Shown: positions 44,916 through 52,879, numbered from the stretch's first letter. The stretch: DNA of 64,000 bases from Kribbella caucasensis (GCF_004361855.1 NZ_SNWQ01000010.1:1-64000), one strand, 5' to 3'. Made by a program: numbers and translations. Notes: a model not told the origin generated them from the letters alone.

Positions 44916-45824
44916 ATGGAACTGCGTCACCTGCGCTACTTCGCGGCCGTGGCGGAGACGTGTCACTTCGGCCGCGCCGCCGAGCGCCTGCACATGGCGC
45001 AGCCGGCCCTGTCGCAGGCGATCCGCCAGTTGGAGGCCGAGCTCGGTGCCGCCCTGCTGACCCGGACCACCCGGCAGGTCAGTCTCACCCCGGCCGGCGA
45101 GTTCCTGTACGACGAAGCACGCCGCCTGCTCCGGCAGGTCGACGATGCCGTGACCGGTGTGCGCCGGGTCGCGGACGGCCGCAAGGGTCTCGTCCGGGTC
45201 GGCTTCACCGGCACCGCGGCGTTCACCCAGCTGCCCCGGTTCGCCAGAGCTCTGCAGCAGCGCCTTCCTGAGGTGGCGCTCGACGTACACGCCGACATGC
45301 TCACGCCCGCCCAGAGTTCGGGCCTCCGCGAGGGCAGCCTGGATCTCGCCGTACTGCGGCCGCCGGTGACCGGAGGCGGACTCGAGGTCCGGTTGATCGA
45401 GGTCGAACCACTGGTGCTGGCTTTGTCGGCCGATCACCGGCTGGTAGAGGAGCCGGTGATCTCGCTGGCCGATCTCAGTACCGAGCCATTCGTCACCTAC
45501 AGCGGTAAGGACTCCGCGGTGAACGAGGCGGTCCTGCAGGCTTGCCGGGCCGCGGGCTTCACACCGCGACGCGAGCACGAGGCGGCCGGTACCGCCGTAC
45601 TGCTGCCGCTGGTCGCGGCCGGCCTGGGAGTCGCGTTGGTCCCTGGATCTGTCCGTTCTGTTCCGCTGGCAGGTGTGGTCTTCCGCGAGGTGGTCGACGC
45701 GGGCTCGATCGAGCTGGCGCTGGCCTGGCGCCGTGACGACCCGTCACCGCTGGTCCGTTCGGTTCTCGCCGTACTCGAGGACGCCGGCTTGTTCGAGCCG
45801 ACCCTGAACGAGGTCGCCCGATGA
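44916..45824 (+). CDS. catR: LysR-family regulator of catechol genes
   Basis: LysR regulator of 302 residues, typical length, ATG behind GGAGG. N-terminal HTH: MELRHLRYFAAVAET, FGRAAERLHMAQPALSQAIRQLE (core AAERLHMAQPALSQ) and LLTRTTRQVSLTPAG. The C-terminal effector domain is the usual periplasmic-binding fold. Its stop overlaps catB by ATGA, so regulator and catBACD are one transcript. Homologues CatR/BenM respond to cis,cis-muconate; that is inferred here. Confidence 0.88.
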   Translation: MELRHLRYFAAVAETCHFGRAAERLHMAQPALSQAIRQLEAELGAALLTRTTRQVSLTPAGEFLYDEARRLLRQVDDAVTGVRRVADGRKGLVRVGFTGTAAFTQLPRFARALQQRLPEVALDVHADMLTPAQSSGLREGSLDLAVLRPPVTGGGLEVRLIEVEPLVLALSADHRLVEEPVISLADLSTEPFVTYSGKDSAVNEAVLQACRAAGFTPRREHEAAGTAVLLPLVAAGLGVALVPGSVRSVPLAGVVFREVVDAGSIELALAWRRDDPSPLVRSVLAVLEDAGLFEPTLNEVAR

Positions 45825-46924
45825 AGATCAACCGGGTCGAGGCAATCCCCTTCGTGATCCCGTACCGCAAGCCGCTGCGGTTCGCGAGCGGTTCGGTCGA
45901 GGTCGCGGAGCACGTGCTGGTCCGGGTGCATACCGACGAAGGTGTGGTCGGCATCGCGGAGGCACCGCCGCGGCCGTTCACGTACGGCGAGACGCAGGCC
46001 GGCGTGATCGCGGTGATCGAGAAGCTGTTCGCGCCGAATCTGGTCGGCGTGAGCCTGCTCGAACGCGAGGTGATCATGAGCCGGCTGAACCGCACCGTCG
46101 GCAACCCGGTGGCGAAGTCCGCCATCGACATGGCCGTCTGGGACGCGCTCGGCCGGACCCTCGACCAGCCGGTCACCGAACTGCTCGGCGGTTACACGGA
46201 CCGGATGCGGGTCTGCCACATGCTCGGCTTCGACGACCCGGCCGCGATGGTCGACGAGGCGGAACGGATCCGGGACAACTACGGAATCCGCACCTTCAAG
46301 GTGAAGGTGGGCCGTAAGCCCTTCCAGCTCGACACGGCCGTCGTCCGCGCACTGCGTGCGGGTCTGGGCGATGAGGTCGAGCTGTACGTCGACGGCAACC
46401 GGGGCTGGTCACCGGCCGAGTCCGCGCGGGCGATGCACGAGATGGCGGATCTCGGGTTGCTCTTCGCCGAGGAGCTCTGCCCGGCCGACGACGTACTGGG
46501 GCGCCGCTGGCTGGTGCAGCAATGCGACGTGCCGTTCATCGCCGACGAGTCCGCCGTCACCCCCGCCGATGTCACCCGGGAGTTCCTCGGCGGCGCCGCG
46601 ACCGCCGTGAGCATCAAGACCGCCCGGACCGGATTCACGTTCTCGCAACGCGTCCATCACCTCGCCGAAGGCCTCGGTGTGGAGGTGGTGATGGGCAACC
46701 AGATCGACGGCCAGCTCGGCTCGATGTGCACGGTCGTCTTCGGATCGGCGTACCGGCTCACCTCCCGACGGGCCGGCGAGCTGTCCAACTTCCTCGACAT
46801 GAGCGACGACCTGCTGACCGAACCACTGCAGATCGCCGACGGCACGCTGACCGTCCGCCCCGGCGCCGGCCTCGGCGTCGACATCGACCCCGACAAGCTG
46901 GCCCGCTACCGCCAGGACCGCTGA
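45821..46924 (+). CDS. catB: Muconate cycloisomerase
   Basis: Enolase-superfamily enzyme of 367 residues. The barrel catalytic lysine is in TFKVKVGRKPF near residue 165; metal ligands appear as YVDGNRGW (Asp), LFAEELCPADD (Glu) and ADESAV (Asp/Glu); a later Lys is in AVSIKTARTGF. It cycloisomerises cis,cis-muconate to muconolactone. Gene overlaps the regulator's stop and is followed by catA after 21 bases. Confidence 0.94.
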   Translation: MKINRVEAIPFVIPYRKPLRFASGSVEVAEHVLVRVHTDEGVVGIAEAPPRPFTYGETQAGVIAVIEKLFAPNLVGVSLLEREVIMSRLNRTVGNPVAKSAIDMAVWDALGRTLDQPVTELLGGYTDRMRVCHMLGFDDPAAMVDEAERIRDNYGIRTFKVKVGRKPFQLDTAVVRALRAGLGDEVELYVDGNRGWSPAESARAMHEMADLGLLFAEELCPADDVLGRRWLVQQCDVPFIADESAVTPADVTREFLGGAATAVSIKTARTGFTFSQRVHHLAEGLGVEVVMGNQIDGQLGSMCTVVFGSAYRLTSRRAGELSNFLDMSDDLLTEPLQIADGTLTVRPGAGLGVDIDPDKLARYRQDR

Positions 46925-46945
46925 ACCCCCTCGAAAGGCACCATC

Positions 46946-47785
46946 ATGAACCAGACCGCCACCGCAGCCGCATCCGGCGCATCCGCCACCGAACGCTTCA
47001 AGACCGACAAGTCAGTCGGTTCGCTGGTGCCGAAGGAGCGGGTCGATCTGCTCGTCCGCGAGGTGCTCGATGCCGTCCACAGCACGATCCGCAAGCACAA
47101 GGTCAGCTACGACGAGTACAACGCGCTGAAGGCGTGGCTGATCAAGGTCAGTGACGACGGCGAGTGGCCGTTGTTCCTCGACGTCTGGGTCGAGCACGTC
47201 GTCGAGGAGGTCGCGACCGAACACCGCGACGGCAGCAAGGGCACGATCGAGGGCCCGTACTACGTTCCGGACGCCCCGGACCAGGGATCGCGCGGAACCG
47301 TCCCGATGCGCGACAACGAGTCTGGTACGCCGCTGACCTGGACCGGCCGGGTCACCTCGACGACCGGGGCGCCACTGGCCGGGGCGAAGGTCGAGGTGTG
47401 GCATGCGGACGACGACGGCTTCTATTCCCAGTTCGCGCCCGGTCTGCCCGAGTGGAACCTGCGCGCCGTCTTCACCACCGACGACCAGGGTGCTTTCGAG
47501 ATCCACACCGTCCGGCCCGCGCCGTACCAGATTCCGACCGAGGGCGCCTGCGGCAGGCTGATCGACGCGGCCGGCTGGCACGCCTGGCGGCCGGCGCACA
47601 TCCACGTGAAAGTTTCCGCGCCCGGTCACGAGCAGCTAACCGCGCAGCTGTACTTCCCGGGTGACGAGCACAACGACGACGACATCGCATCCGCGGTCAA
47701 GCCGGAGCTGATTCTCGGTCCGAAGCCCGCGGGCACTGGTGAGTCCGTGGACTACGGCTTCGTCCTCGATCCGGTCAACGGCTGA
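46946..47785 (+). CDS. catA: Catechol 1,2-dioxygenase
   Basis: Intradiol dioxygenase of 279 residues. Fe(III) ligands expected in the family are present: Tyr160 (DDGFYSQF), Tyr194 (PAPYQIP), His218 and His220 (RPAHIHVKV). The N-terminal helical dimerisation region and EGPYYVPDAP lead into the beta-sandwich. It cleaves catechol, the product of BenD, to cis,cis-muconate. Its TGA overlaps the catC ATG by one base. Confidence 0.95.
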   Translation: MNQTATAAASGASATERFKTDKSVGSLVPKERVDLLVREVLDAVHSTIRKHKVSYDEYNALKAWLIKVSDDGEWPLFLDVWVEHVVEEVATEHRDGSKGTIEGPYYVPDAPDQGSRGTVPMRDNESGTPLTWTGRVTSTTGAPLAGAKVEVWHADDDGFYSQFAPGLPEWNLRAVFTTDDQGAFEIHTVRPAPYQIPTEGACGRLIDAAGWHAWRPAHIHVKVSAPGHEQLTAQLYFPGDEHNDDDIASAVKPELILGPKPAGTGESVDYGFVLDPVNG

Positions 47786-48060
47786 TGCTGTTCCACGTGC
47801 GGATGGACGTCCGGCTCCCGCCCGACCTGGACCCGGACGTCCGCGCCGAGCTCCTCGCCCGCGAGAAGGCGTACTCCCAGGATCTGCAGCGGGCCGGCAA
47901 GTGGCCGCACCTGTGGCGGATCGCGGGGGAGTACGCCAACTTCTCGGTGCTCAACGTGGAGAACGTGGATGAGCTCCACGACCTGCTGTCCGGGTTACCG
48001 CTGTTCCCGTACCTGGAAATCAAGGTGACCCCACTGGCGACCCATCCGTCGGCGATCTGA
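47785..48060 (+). CDS. catC: Muconolactone delta-isomerase
   Basis: Small enzyme of 91 residues, the standard CatC length. Family sequence: MLFHVRMDVRLPPDLD at the start, LLAREKAYSQDLQRAGKWPHLWRIAGEYAN mid-protein (core RAGKWPHLWRI), and a C-terminal SGLPLFPYLEIKVTPLATHPS (core LPLFPYLEI). It isomerises muconolactone to 3-oxoadipate enol-lactone. Overlaps catA by one base and is directly followed by catD. Confidence 0.96.
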   Translation: MLFHVRMDVRLPPDLDPDVRAELLAREKAYSQDLQRAGKWPHLWRIAGEYANFSVLNVENVDELHDLLSGLPLFPYLEIKVTPLATHPSAI

Positions 48061-48924
48061 ATGAGTGTTCGGCTGCGCTACGCCGTCGACGGCCCGGCCG
48101 ACGCGCCGACCGTCGTACTCGCCAACTCGCTCGGCGCTACTTGGAGCATGTGGGACCACCAGCTCGAAGCACTGACACAGCGGTATCGGGTGATCCGGTA
48201 CGACGCCCGCGGTCATGGCGACTCGCCGGCGCCGACGGGCCCGTACTCGATCGACGACCTCACCGACGACGTGGTCGCGCTGCTGGACCAGATCGGCGCA
48301 GGGCGCGTCCACTTCGTCGGCCTCTCGCTGGGCGGCATGACCGGCCTGCGCCTGGCCGCGCGTCATCCCGGCCGCGTCGACCGGCTCGTCGTACTCTGCA
48401 CCTCTGCACTCCTCGGCCCAGCCGCGATGTGGGCCGATCGGGCGGCACTCGTTCGTGCGCAAGGCACCGCGGCCGTCGCGGACGCCGTGGTCGCCCGTTG
48501 GTACACGAAGACATTCCGTGAAGCCCACCCCGACGTCATCGCGACCGCCGCCGGGATGGTCGCGTCGACCGCGACCGAGGGCTACGCGGCCTGCTGCGAG
48601 GCGATTGCCACCATGGACCTCACCACCGACCTACCCACGATCACCGCCCCCACCCTGGCCATCGCCGGAGCCGACGACCCCGCCACACCACCCGAGCACC
48701 TCGAGGCGATCACGGCCGCCATCCCGACCGCCCACCTCCTCGTCGTACCCGACGCAGCCCACCTAGCCCCCGCCGAACAACCAGCCCCCATCACAGCAGC
48801 GATCCTCGACCATCTCGGCACAGCAATTATGGCGAACCAATGCCCAGAGCAACGATCACCCGCGAGGTTGGCAGGTGTGACGGACGCGGATGCAGGCATC
48901 GACACGTCGGCCCCGCCGGTCTAG
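48061..48924 (+). CDS. catD: 3-oxoadipate enol-lactonase
   Basis: Alpha/beta hydrolase of 287 residues starting at the base after the catC stop. Motifs: LANSLGATWSMWDHQ, DARGHGDSPAP, the nucleophile elbow GLSLGGMTG near residue 95, and a late His in VPDAAHLAP. It hydrolyses the enol-lactone to 3-oxoadipate, ending the catechol branch; no pcaIJ/pcaF genes are in this window. The family normally ends near residue 255-265; about 30 extra residues (from GTAIMANQ on) look unrelated and converge on the next gene, sharing CTAG stops. Confidence 0.93.
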   Translation: MSVRLRYAVDGPADAPTVVLANSLGATWSMWDHQLEALTQRYRVIRYDARGHGDSPAPTGPYSIDDLTDDVVALLDQIGAGRVHFVGLSLGGMTGLRLAARHPGRVDRLVVLCTSALLGPAAMWADRAALVRAQGTAAVADAVVARWYTKTFREAHPDVIATAAGMVASTATEGYAACCEAIATMDLTTDLPTITAPTLAIAGADDPATPPEHLEAITAAIPTAHLLVVPDAAHLAPAEQPAPITAAILDHLGTAIMANQCPEQRSPARLAGVTDADAGIDTSAPPV

Positions 48925-49151
48925 TGGACCCAGATCGCGCCATTGTCGTACTCGACGCACTCGGCGGTGTCGTGGATGTGCCAGTCGTTGCCCTTGTCGA
49001 TCCACTCGACGCTGGTCCAACCGCCGTGCCCGTGGACCGCCAGTAAATCGTCGACCGACGCCCACAACGAGGTCGCCACGGGTTGACCGGGCCAGTACAG
49101 GGCGACCTGCCCGCTCGACCACACGGTGCCCTCCGCAACGATCCCGGTCAC
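48921..49151 (-). CDS. Hypothetical 76-residue protein beside Imm1
   Basis: Short frame starting at GTG 49151, no clear ribosome site. Sequence is rich in Trp, Asp and His (SVEWIDKGNDWHIHDTAE, then AIWVH at the end) and does not look like random reading. No family recognised. It lies 83 bases downstream of the Imm1 gene, on the same strand, so it may be a second immunity or accessory gene. Its TAG shares CTAG with catD. Confidence 0.45.
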   Translation of the reverse strand: MTGIVAEGTVWSSGQVALYWPGQPVATSLWASVDDLLAVHGHGGWTSVEWIDKGNDWHIHDTAECVEYDNGAIWVH

Positions 49152-49234
49152 GCTGACGCGGGATCCGTGCCCAGATGACGGCGGAGGCGATTGAATCCGG
49201 CCGCATGCCGGGCGCAGCTGAGTGCCGTTGGCAA

Positions 49235-49675
49235 CTAGTTCGGATCGACCGTCTCGTCCCAGCTGAATGGCTCGGTGTCAACCACGGTCGGGGATTCGAC
49301 CAGCTTCCACTTGACTCCCTCCGGTCGGCGTCCGGTCCTCTGAAACTCGGCCGCCGCAGCCCGAGCCTCGGCCACGGTGATGGCGCTCCCGGTGTCCATC
49401 GTCGTTGGGACGGTGCCGAACTGGAAGGTGGCTTCCTGGGGAGAGTCCAGCGTGGGGGCTGAGTGATAGACCTGTCCGTCGTCGCGCCCCTCGATGAACC
49501 GCAGCGAACTGAAGTCCGATCCGAGGCCGACGTGGAGTGCATCCCCCTCCGGTGTCGCCAGTTCGAGCCACGTGGGCAGGCGCAACGACGCCACCTTGTC
49601 GAGCAGCGCCACCAGGTCGTCCGCCGAGGTAACCTGCTCGGTCTCGTAGTCGTAGGTCGCGTCCAGAACGCTCAT
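49235..49675 (-). CDS. Imm1-family immunity protein
   Basis: Product of 146 residues. The pattern fits Imm1: an N-terminal SADDLVALLDKVASLRLPTWLEL, ALHVGLGSDFSSLRFIEG mid-protein, a stretch PTTMDTGSAITVAEARAAAAEF and a C-terminal RTGRRPEGVKWKL (quoted as short motifs). Imm1 proteins are the commonest neutralisers of deaminase-type polymorphic toxins. Its ATG overlaps the stop of the deaminase gene, a typical toxin-immunity coupling. It would bind and block the toxin in the cytosol. Confidence 0.82.
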   Translation of the reverse strand: MSVLDATYDYETEQVTSADDLVALLDKVASLRLPTWLELATPEGDALHVGLGSDFSSLRFIEGRDDGQVYHSAPTLDSPQEATFQFGTVPTTMDTGSAITVAEARAAAAEFQRTGRRPEGVKWKLVESPTVVDTEPFSWDETVDPN

Positions 49676-50391
49676 GCCATCCCCTTTCCGTTGCCTCGGT
49701 AGACCTTATGGCCTCCGGGCCAGTAGACCGTGAGTTTCGTGCCGTTCGGAAGTTGATCTTCCAGGGTTTTGTCGCACCCGTACCTTCCGGGGCACGGCCT
49801 GTTGTTGAGGTACAGCGTCGCATCCTTCGGCGACCCGGCCCGGCGCAGTAGGGCGGCCACGTGACCTTCGACGTGGTCCCGTGCGACCTTCAGATCGGCG
49901 GTCCTCCCGATCAGTCTCGGAGCGCCTGCCCCCGGTCCGCGAGCCCCGCTGATCAGGTGCGTCATCCCTCGCCCATCGGGTGCCGTGAGGATGCCCCTGG
50001 TTGGCCCCTCATCATCGACCCGCTCACGCAGCCGCTTGAAGATGTGCTCGATGAACGGGGCCGGTGTCGGCTCGCTCGGTCCGCCGACCGGATCTCGGGA
50101 TGGGCCGCTCCCGGACACGGTGCGAGCGCCGCTGACCATCTGCTCTGCCCACTGCCGCGCCGTCGGTGGCGCGAGTGAGGCCAGGTGCGCGGCCCGGTCG
50201 CAGGCTTGCGCGGCGGCGTCGAGTTGCAGCGCTGCCGTCCGGGCGGACGAGTTGGCGCTGCCGAAATCCGCGATCATGCCCGCGTTCTCGCGGCACTTCG
50301 CAGCCAGCCGCTGGAGGTGCGCCACGAGGTTGGGCATCTGGTCGAGGCATTCGACCAGCGCCGTGGCCACTCGCTGGAGGTCGGACGGCAT
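49672..50391 (-). CDS. DddA/SCP1.201-like deaminase toxin
   Basis: Product of 239 residues. Residues 1-~95 are alpha-helical with heptad-like hydrophobics (LQRVATALVECLDQM, LVAHLQRLAA), resembling type VII secreted N-terminal domains. A Gly/Pro linker follows. Residues ~130-239 form the deaminase: His173-Val-Glu175 (DHVEGHVAALL) and a zinc Cys pair, Cys200 and Cys206 (NNRPCPGRYGC), then LPNGTKLTVYWPGG, the characteristic ending of SCP1.201/DddA-like enzymes. Family members deaminate cytosine in DNA or nucleic acids; substrate here is inferred. Follows the WXG100-like gene by six bases and is coupled to Imm1. Confidence 0.85.
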   Translation of the reverse strand: MPSDLQRVATALVECLDQMPNLVAHLQRLAAKCRENAGMIADFGSANSSARTAALQLDAAAQACDRAAHLASLAPPTARQWAEQMVSGARTVSGSGPSRDPVGGPSEPTPAPFIEHIFKRLRERVDDEGPTRGILTAPDGRGMTHLISGARGPGAGAPRLIGRTADLKVARDHVEGHVAALLRRAGSPKDATLYLNNRPCPGRYGCDKTLEDQLPNGTKLTVYWPGGHKVYRGNGKGMA

Positions 50392-50397
50392 CTGGGG

Positions 50398-50658
50398 TCA
50401 GATCTGGTTGGCGTAGTTCGCGCAGCCGGCCGAGGCGATCTGGAGTGCTTCGATGGCCTGGCCTACGGCTTTACCAGCGGCATCCAGTACCTCGCTGATC
50501 TGCCGGTCCGCGCCGGTCGCTGACCCGGCGATCAGGGCTTGGACCTGAGCGCTGCTCTGACCGAACTTGTTCTGGAAACTACCCAGGCCACCAGCCGCCT
50601 GGTTCGCCTCCATCGCGACGTGGTGCAACTGTTCCTTCAACCGCGTGAAGTCCGACAT
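50398..50658 (-). CDS. WXG100/ESAT-6-like small helical protein
   Basis: Product of 86 residues with ATG behind GAGGAC. Sequence is two helices split at a mid-protein turn (VAMEANQAAGGLGSFQNKF, then ISEVLDAAGKAVGQAIEAL), the size and character of WXG100 proteins, although the exact W-x-G is not present. It directly precedes the deaminase gene. It may be a secretion partner that pairs with the toxin's helical N-terminus for ESX/type VII export; no ESX machinery genes are in the window. Confidence 0.7.
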   Translation of the reverse strand: MSDFTRLKEQLHHVAMEANQAAGGLGSFQNKFGQSSAQVQALIAGSATGADRQISEVLDAAGKAVGQAIEALQIASAGCANYANQI

Positions 50659-50698
50659 CTCTTGTCCTCACTCGTTGAACTACTTGGGGCGGATGGAA

Positions 50699-50748
50699 CA
50701 GCAGGCGGGCGCAGGTATCAGGGGAACCACCAGTACGCCCGCCTGCTG
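50699..50748. terminator. Hairpin between toxin operon and small-gene operon
   Basis: Perfect 13-bp stem, arms CAGCAGGCGGGCG and CGCCCGCCTGCTG, loop of 24 bases. It lies in the 168-bp gap between the WXG100-like gene (start 50658) and the small gene ending at 50827, both minus strand. It may terminate the upstream two-gene unit and so isolate the toxin operon. No T-tract. Confidence 0.6.
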
Positions 50749-50826
50749 GTCGTACGACGGAACCGGCACCGCGCGGCGATCACTCCGCGCCAGAGGTTGG
50801 ATGCCGATTCCGTCAGACCGGGGGAG

Positions 50827-51036
50827 TCAGTCGCGAGGGTCGTACGGTCGCGAAGCGGGGTAGGCCAATTCATGTTCGCTGACCCGCTCGCAGTGCAACC
50901 GGCGTCCGGGCAGGCCCTGGATGCGCAGCCGGATCACGTTCGCGTACCGCTCAGCCAACCCGGCCGGTCCGATGTGCTCCTCAACGAGGTGATCACCCAG
51001 CAACAGTTGAACCCGCCATTGCTCCCCCTGGCTCAT
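50827..51036 (-). CDS. Small hypothetical protein (69 aa)
   Basis: ATG at 51036 overlaps the stop of the upstream small gene as ATGA. The product is basic/acidic mixed with VQLLLGDHLVEEHIGPAGLAERYANVIRLRIQ mid-protein (core VEEHIGPAGLAERYANV). No family recognised. It is the second gene of a two-gene unit divergent from the XRE-TPR regulator. Confidence 0.55.
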   Translation of the reverse strand: MSQGEQWRVQLLLGDHLVEEHIGPAGLAERYANVIRLRIQGLPGRRLHCERVSEHELAYPASRPYDPRD

Positions 51037-51227
51037 TGGTTGCTCGGCACCACCGGCTCGACACCGTTGCCGATCTCGTCGCCTGCCAGGTCGCGTTGCC
51101 CCCGCAGGTACGGACCGAAGGCCCAGCGGTGCTCTACCGGGCAGCGCGCCACGTAGTCCGCAATCTCGTCCTCGGACAGGGCATGCTGGGTGCGGAGCGC
51201 CAGATCCCTCATCGCTCTTTGCGTCAT
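51033..51227 (-). CDS. Small hypothetical protein (64 aa), XRE-divergent
   Basis: Product begins MTQRAMRDLALRTQHALSEDEIADYVARC; residues HRWAFGPYLRGQRDL follow. Cys at residue 29 and several Trp/Arg. No family recognised. Start ATG 51227 lies 72 bases from the divergent XRE gene start with a shared operator-like repeat between them. With the 69-aa gene it forms a compact unit, perhaps a small toxin or effector pair under XRE control; that is speculation. Confidence 0.55.
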   Translation of the reverse strand: MTQRAMRDLALRTQHALSEDEIADYVARCPVEHRWAFGPYLRGQRDLAGDEIGNGVEPVVPSNQ

Positions 51228-51255
51228 GGCGGGAACGCTAAGCGACCACAGAGTG

Positions 51256-51277
51256 GGAAAGTTTCCAGGCGGGAAAC
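51256..51277. promoter_or_regulatory. GGAAA/TTTCC repeat cluster, likely XRE operator
   Basis: GGAAA-G-TTTCC (51256-51266) is followed by GTTTCC-AGGCG-GGAAAC (51261-51277), so three half-sites overlap. It lies between the divergent small genes and the XRE regulator. A TACCGT -10-like hexamer at 51287-51292 is seven bases before the XRE ATG, which fits a leaderless transcript since no ribosome site is seen there. Confidence 0.6.
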
Positions 51278-51299
51278 CAAGTCCTGTACCGTTACCTGC

Positions 51300-52496
51300 A
51301 TGGACAACGACCTGCCCAACATCGGCCAGGAAATCCGCCGTCTGCGCAAGTGGCGAGGCATGACCCTCGAAGCCCTTGCAGGCCAGGCTGGCATCACCAA
51401 GGGCTATCTGTCCAAGATCGAGAACGGCAATGCCGCGCTCGACAGACGCTCGACCATCAAGGCGATCGCCGATGCCCTCCGCGTCAGCATGGCCGACCTG
51501 GTGGGCGACCAGTTCCTGATCGAGCGCTCGGACGGCGACGTGCTCGGGTCCATCCCGGACATCCGTCTCGCGCTGCTCTCCACCGACCTACTCAGCGGTC
51601 CGCCCGTGCCTGCACACCGGCCCATGGAAGCGCTGCTGACCGAGACTCAGCAACTGGCCGAGTGGCGGCAGATGTGCAAGGACGCCGAAGTCGGCCGCGC
51701 TCTCCCCGGATTGCTCTCCGACCTGCATGCGGCCGCCGCAGAGGGGCAGAGCAAACAGGATGCGCTGCGGTCGATCGTGCAGGCCACCCACACGTCCACG
51801 CTGTTCCTCAAGTCGCTGGGTGCCGTGGACCTGGCGTGGGTGGCCGCCGACCGTGGCCACCAGGCCGCCGTGATGCTGGATGACCCGCTGTTCATTGCCG
51901 CATCCGAGTTCGCCCGGTCGCAGGCGCTCATCGGACTGGGCGCGTACGAGCGCGCCGACAAGCTGGCCCAGCATGCCGCCGAGTTGCTGACCCCGAAAAC
52001 CGAGGCCGACTTCGAGATCTACGGAACGTCGGTCATCACCACCGCCTTCACGGCACAAGTCCGCGGTGATGATCCGGAGGAGGCGATCCGGGAAGCGCAG
52101 AGCGCTGCCGAGCGCACCACCGGCACCAACGCCTTCTGGATGAACTTCTCCAAGACCAACGTAAACCAGTGGCGCATCAGCATCGCCCTCGAAGCCGACG
52201 ACCCGATCAAGGCCGCCGAGGTCGCGGAACAGGTGCGCCTGGAAGACATCCCGGCCCAGTCCCGCAAGGTCGCGTTCCTGATCGACCATGCCCGCGCGTT
52301 GCACGCTCTCCGGGGTCGTGACGCCGATGTGGTGAAGCTGCTGCAGAAGGCCGAGAAGCTGGGACCGACCCGAACACGCAAGAGCGTATGGGCACGCGAG
52401 ATCGTCAGCGAAATGCTGCTCCGTGCGCGCCGTGATGCAGGCGGCCGGGAACTGCGTGGACTGGCTGACCGCATGGGCATGCTGTCCGCCATCTGA
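51300..52496 (+). CDS. XRE-family regulator with C-terminal TPR-like domain
   Basis: Start at ATG 51300, giving 398 residues. The N-terminal HTH (IGQEIRRLRKWRGMTLEALAGQAGITKGYLSKIENG, recognition core GITKGYLSKIENG) is followed by AIADALRVSMADLVGD. The remaining ~300 residues are helical, consistent with a TPR-like ligand domain of the kind in streptomycete XRE regulators. No ribosome site precedes the ATG, so it may be leaderless. It is divergent from the two small genes and probably controls them. Confidence 0.85.
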   Translation: MDNDLPNIGQEIRRLRKWRGMTLEALAGQAGITKGYLSKIENGNAALDRRSTIKAIADALRVSMADLVGDQFLIERSDGDVLGSIPDIRLALLSTDLLSGPPVPAHRPMEALLTETQQLAEWRQMCKDAEVGRALPGLLSDLHAAAAEGQSKQDALRSIVQATHTSTLFLKSLGAVDLAWVAADRGHQAAVMLDDPLFIAASEFARSQALIGLGAYERADKLAQHAAELLTPKTEADFEIYGTSVITTAFTAQVRGDDPEEAIREAQSAAERTTGTNAFWMNFSKTNVNQWRISIALEADDPIKAAEVAEQVRLEDIPAQSRKVAFLIDHARALHALRGRDADVVKLLQKAEKLGPTRTRKSVWAREIVSEMLLRARRDAGGRELRGLADRMGMLSAI

Positions 52497-52509
52497 CCCC
52501 AACTGCAAG

Positions 52510-52537
52510 CGACCCCCGGCACGTACGCCGGGGGTCG
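52510..52537 (+). terminator. Terminator after the XRE gene
   Basis: Perfect 11-bp stem, arms CGACCCCCGGC and GCCGGGGGTCG, loop ACGTAC, 14 bases after the XRE stop. Typical GC-rich actinobacterial hairpin with only a short T-containing tail. Confidence 0.8.
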
Positions 52538-52747
52538 TCTGTCGGCTACAGCGCGGGCGTGACGGTTACCTGCCGGATCGCCGCTGCTATGCGCCGGGGT
52601 GCCCCATGCCGGTTGTGCTCGAGGTACGCCCAGGCTGATGGCGCTCATCTGAATCTCCCCAGACCTGCTCACTGAAATTCCCCACCCCGTGTGGCTCCAC
52701 TGGATGCGGTGGGGCCCCTTCGAGGCTTGCGGTCTCTGACCACCTGT

Positions 52748-52843
52748 GTAGAGGTAGCGGAGGCATTCGCCGACCGGTACGGCGTCAACCTGCGGGTAGC
52801 TTTCCGCTTGGCGCACGACTGGAGCCAACGCGATGCGGCGGAC
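52748..52843 (+). pseudogene. Remnant of a second XRE-TPR-type regulator
   Basis: About 32 codons read VEVAEAFADRYGVNL and VAFRLAHDWSQRDAAD in one frame. This resembles the N-terminal AFRLAHGWSQ-EAA segment of streptomycete XRE/TPR regulators. The flanks do not continue the domain, so it is a degenerate scrap. The rest of the 383-bp gap 52497-52879 holds the terminator at 52510 and nothing else recognised. Confidence 0.45.
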
Positions 52844-52879
52844 CCCGGTGAAAGGACAGCACCACTTCCGACTGGTGGC

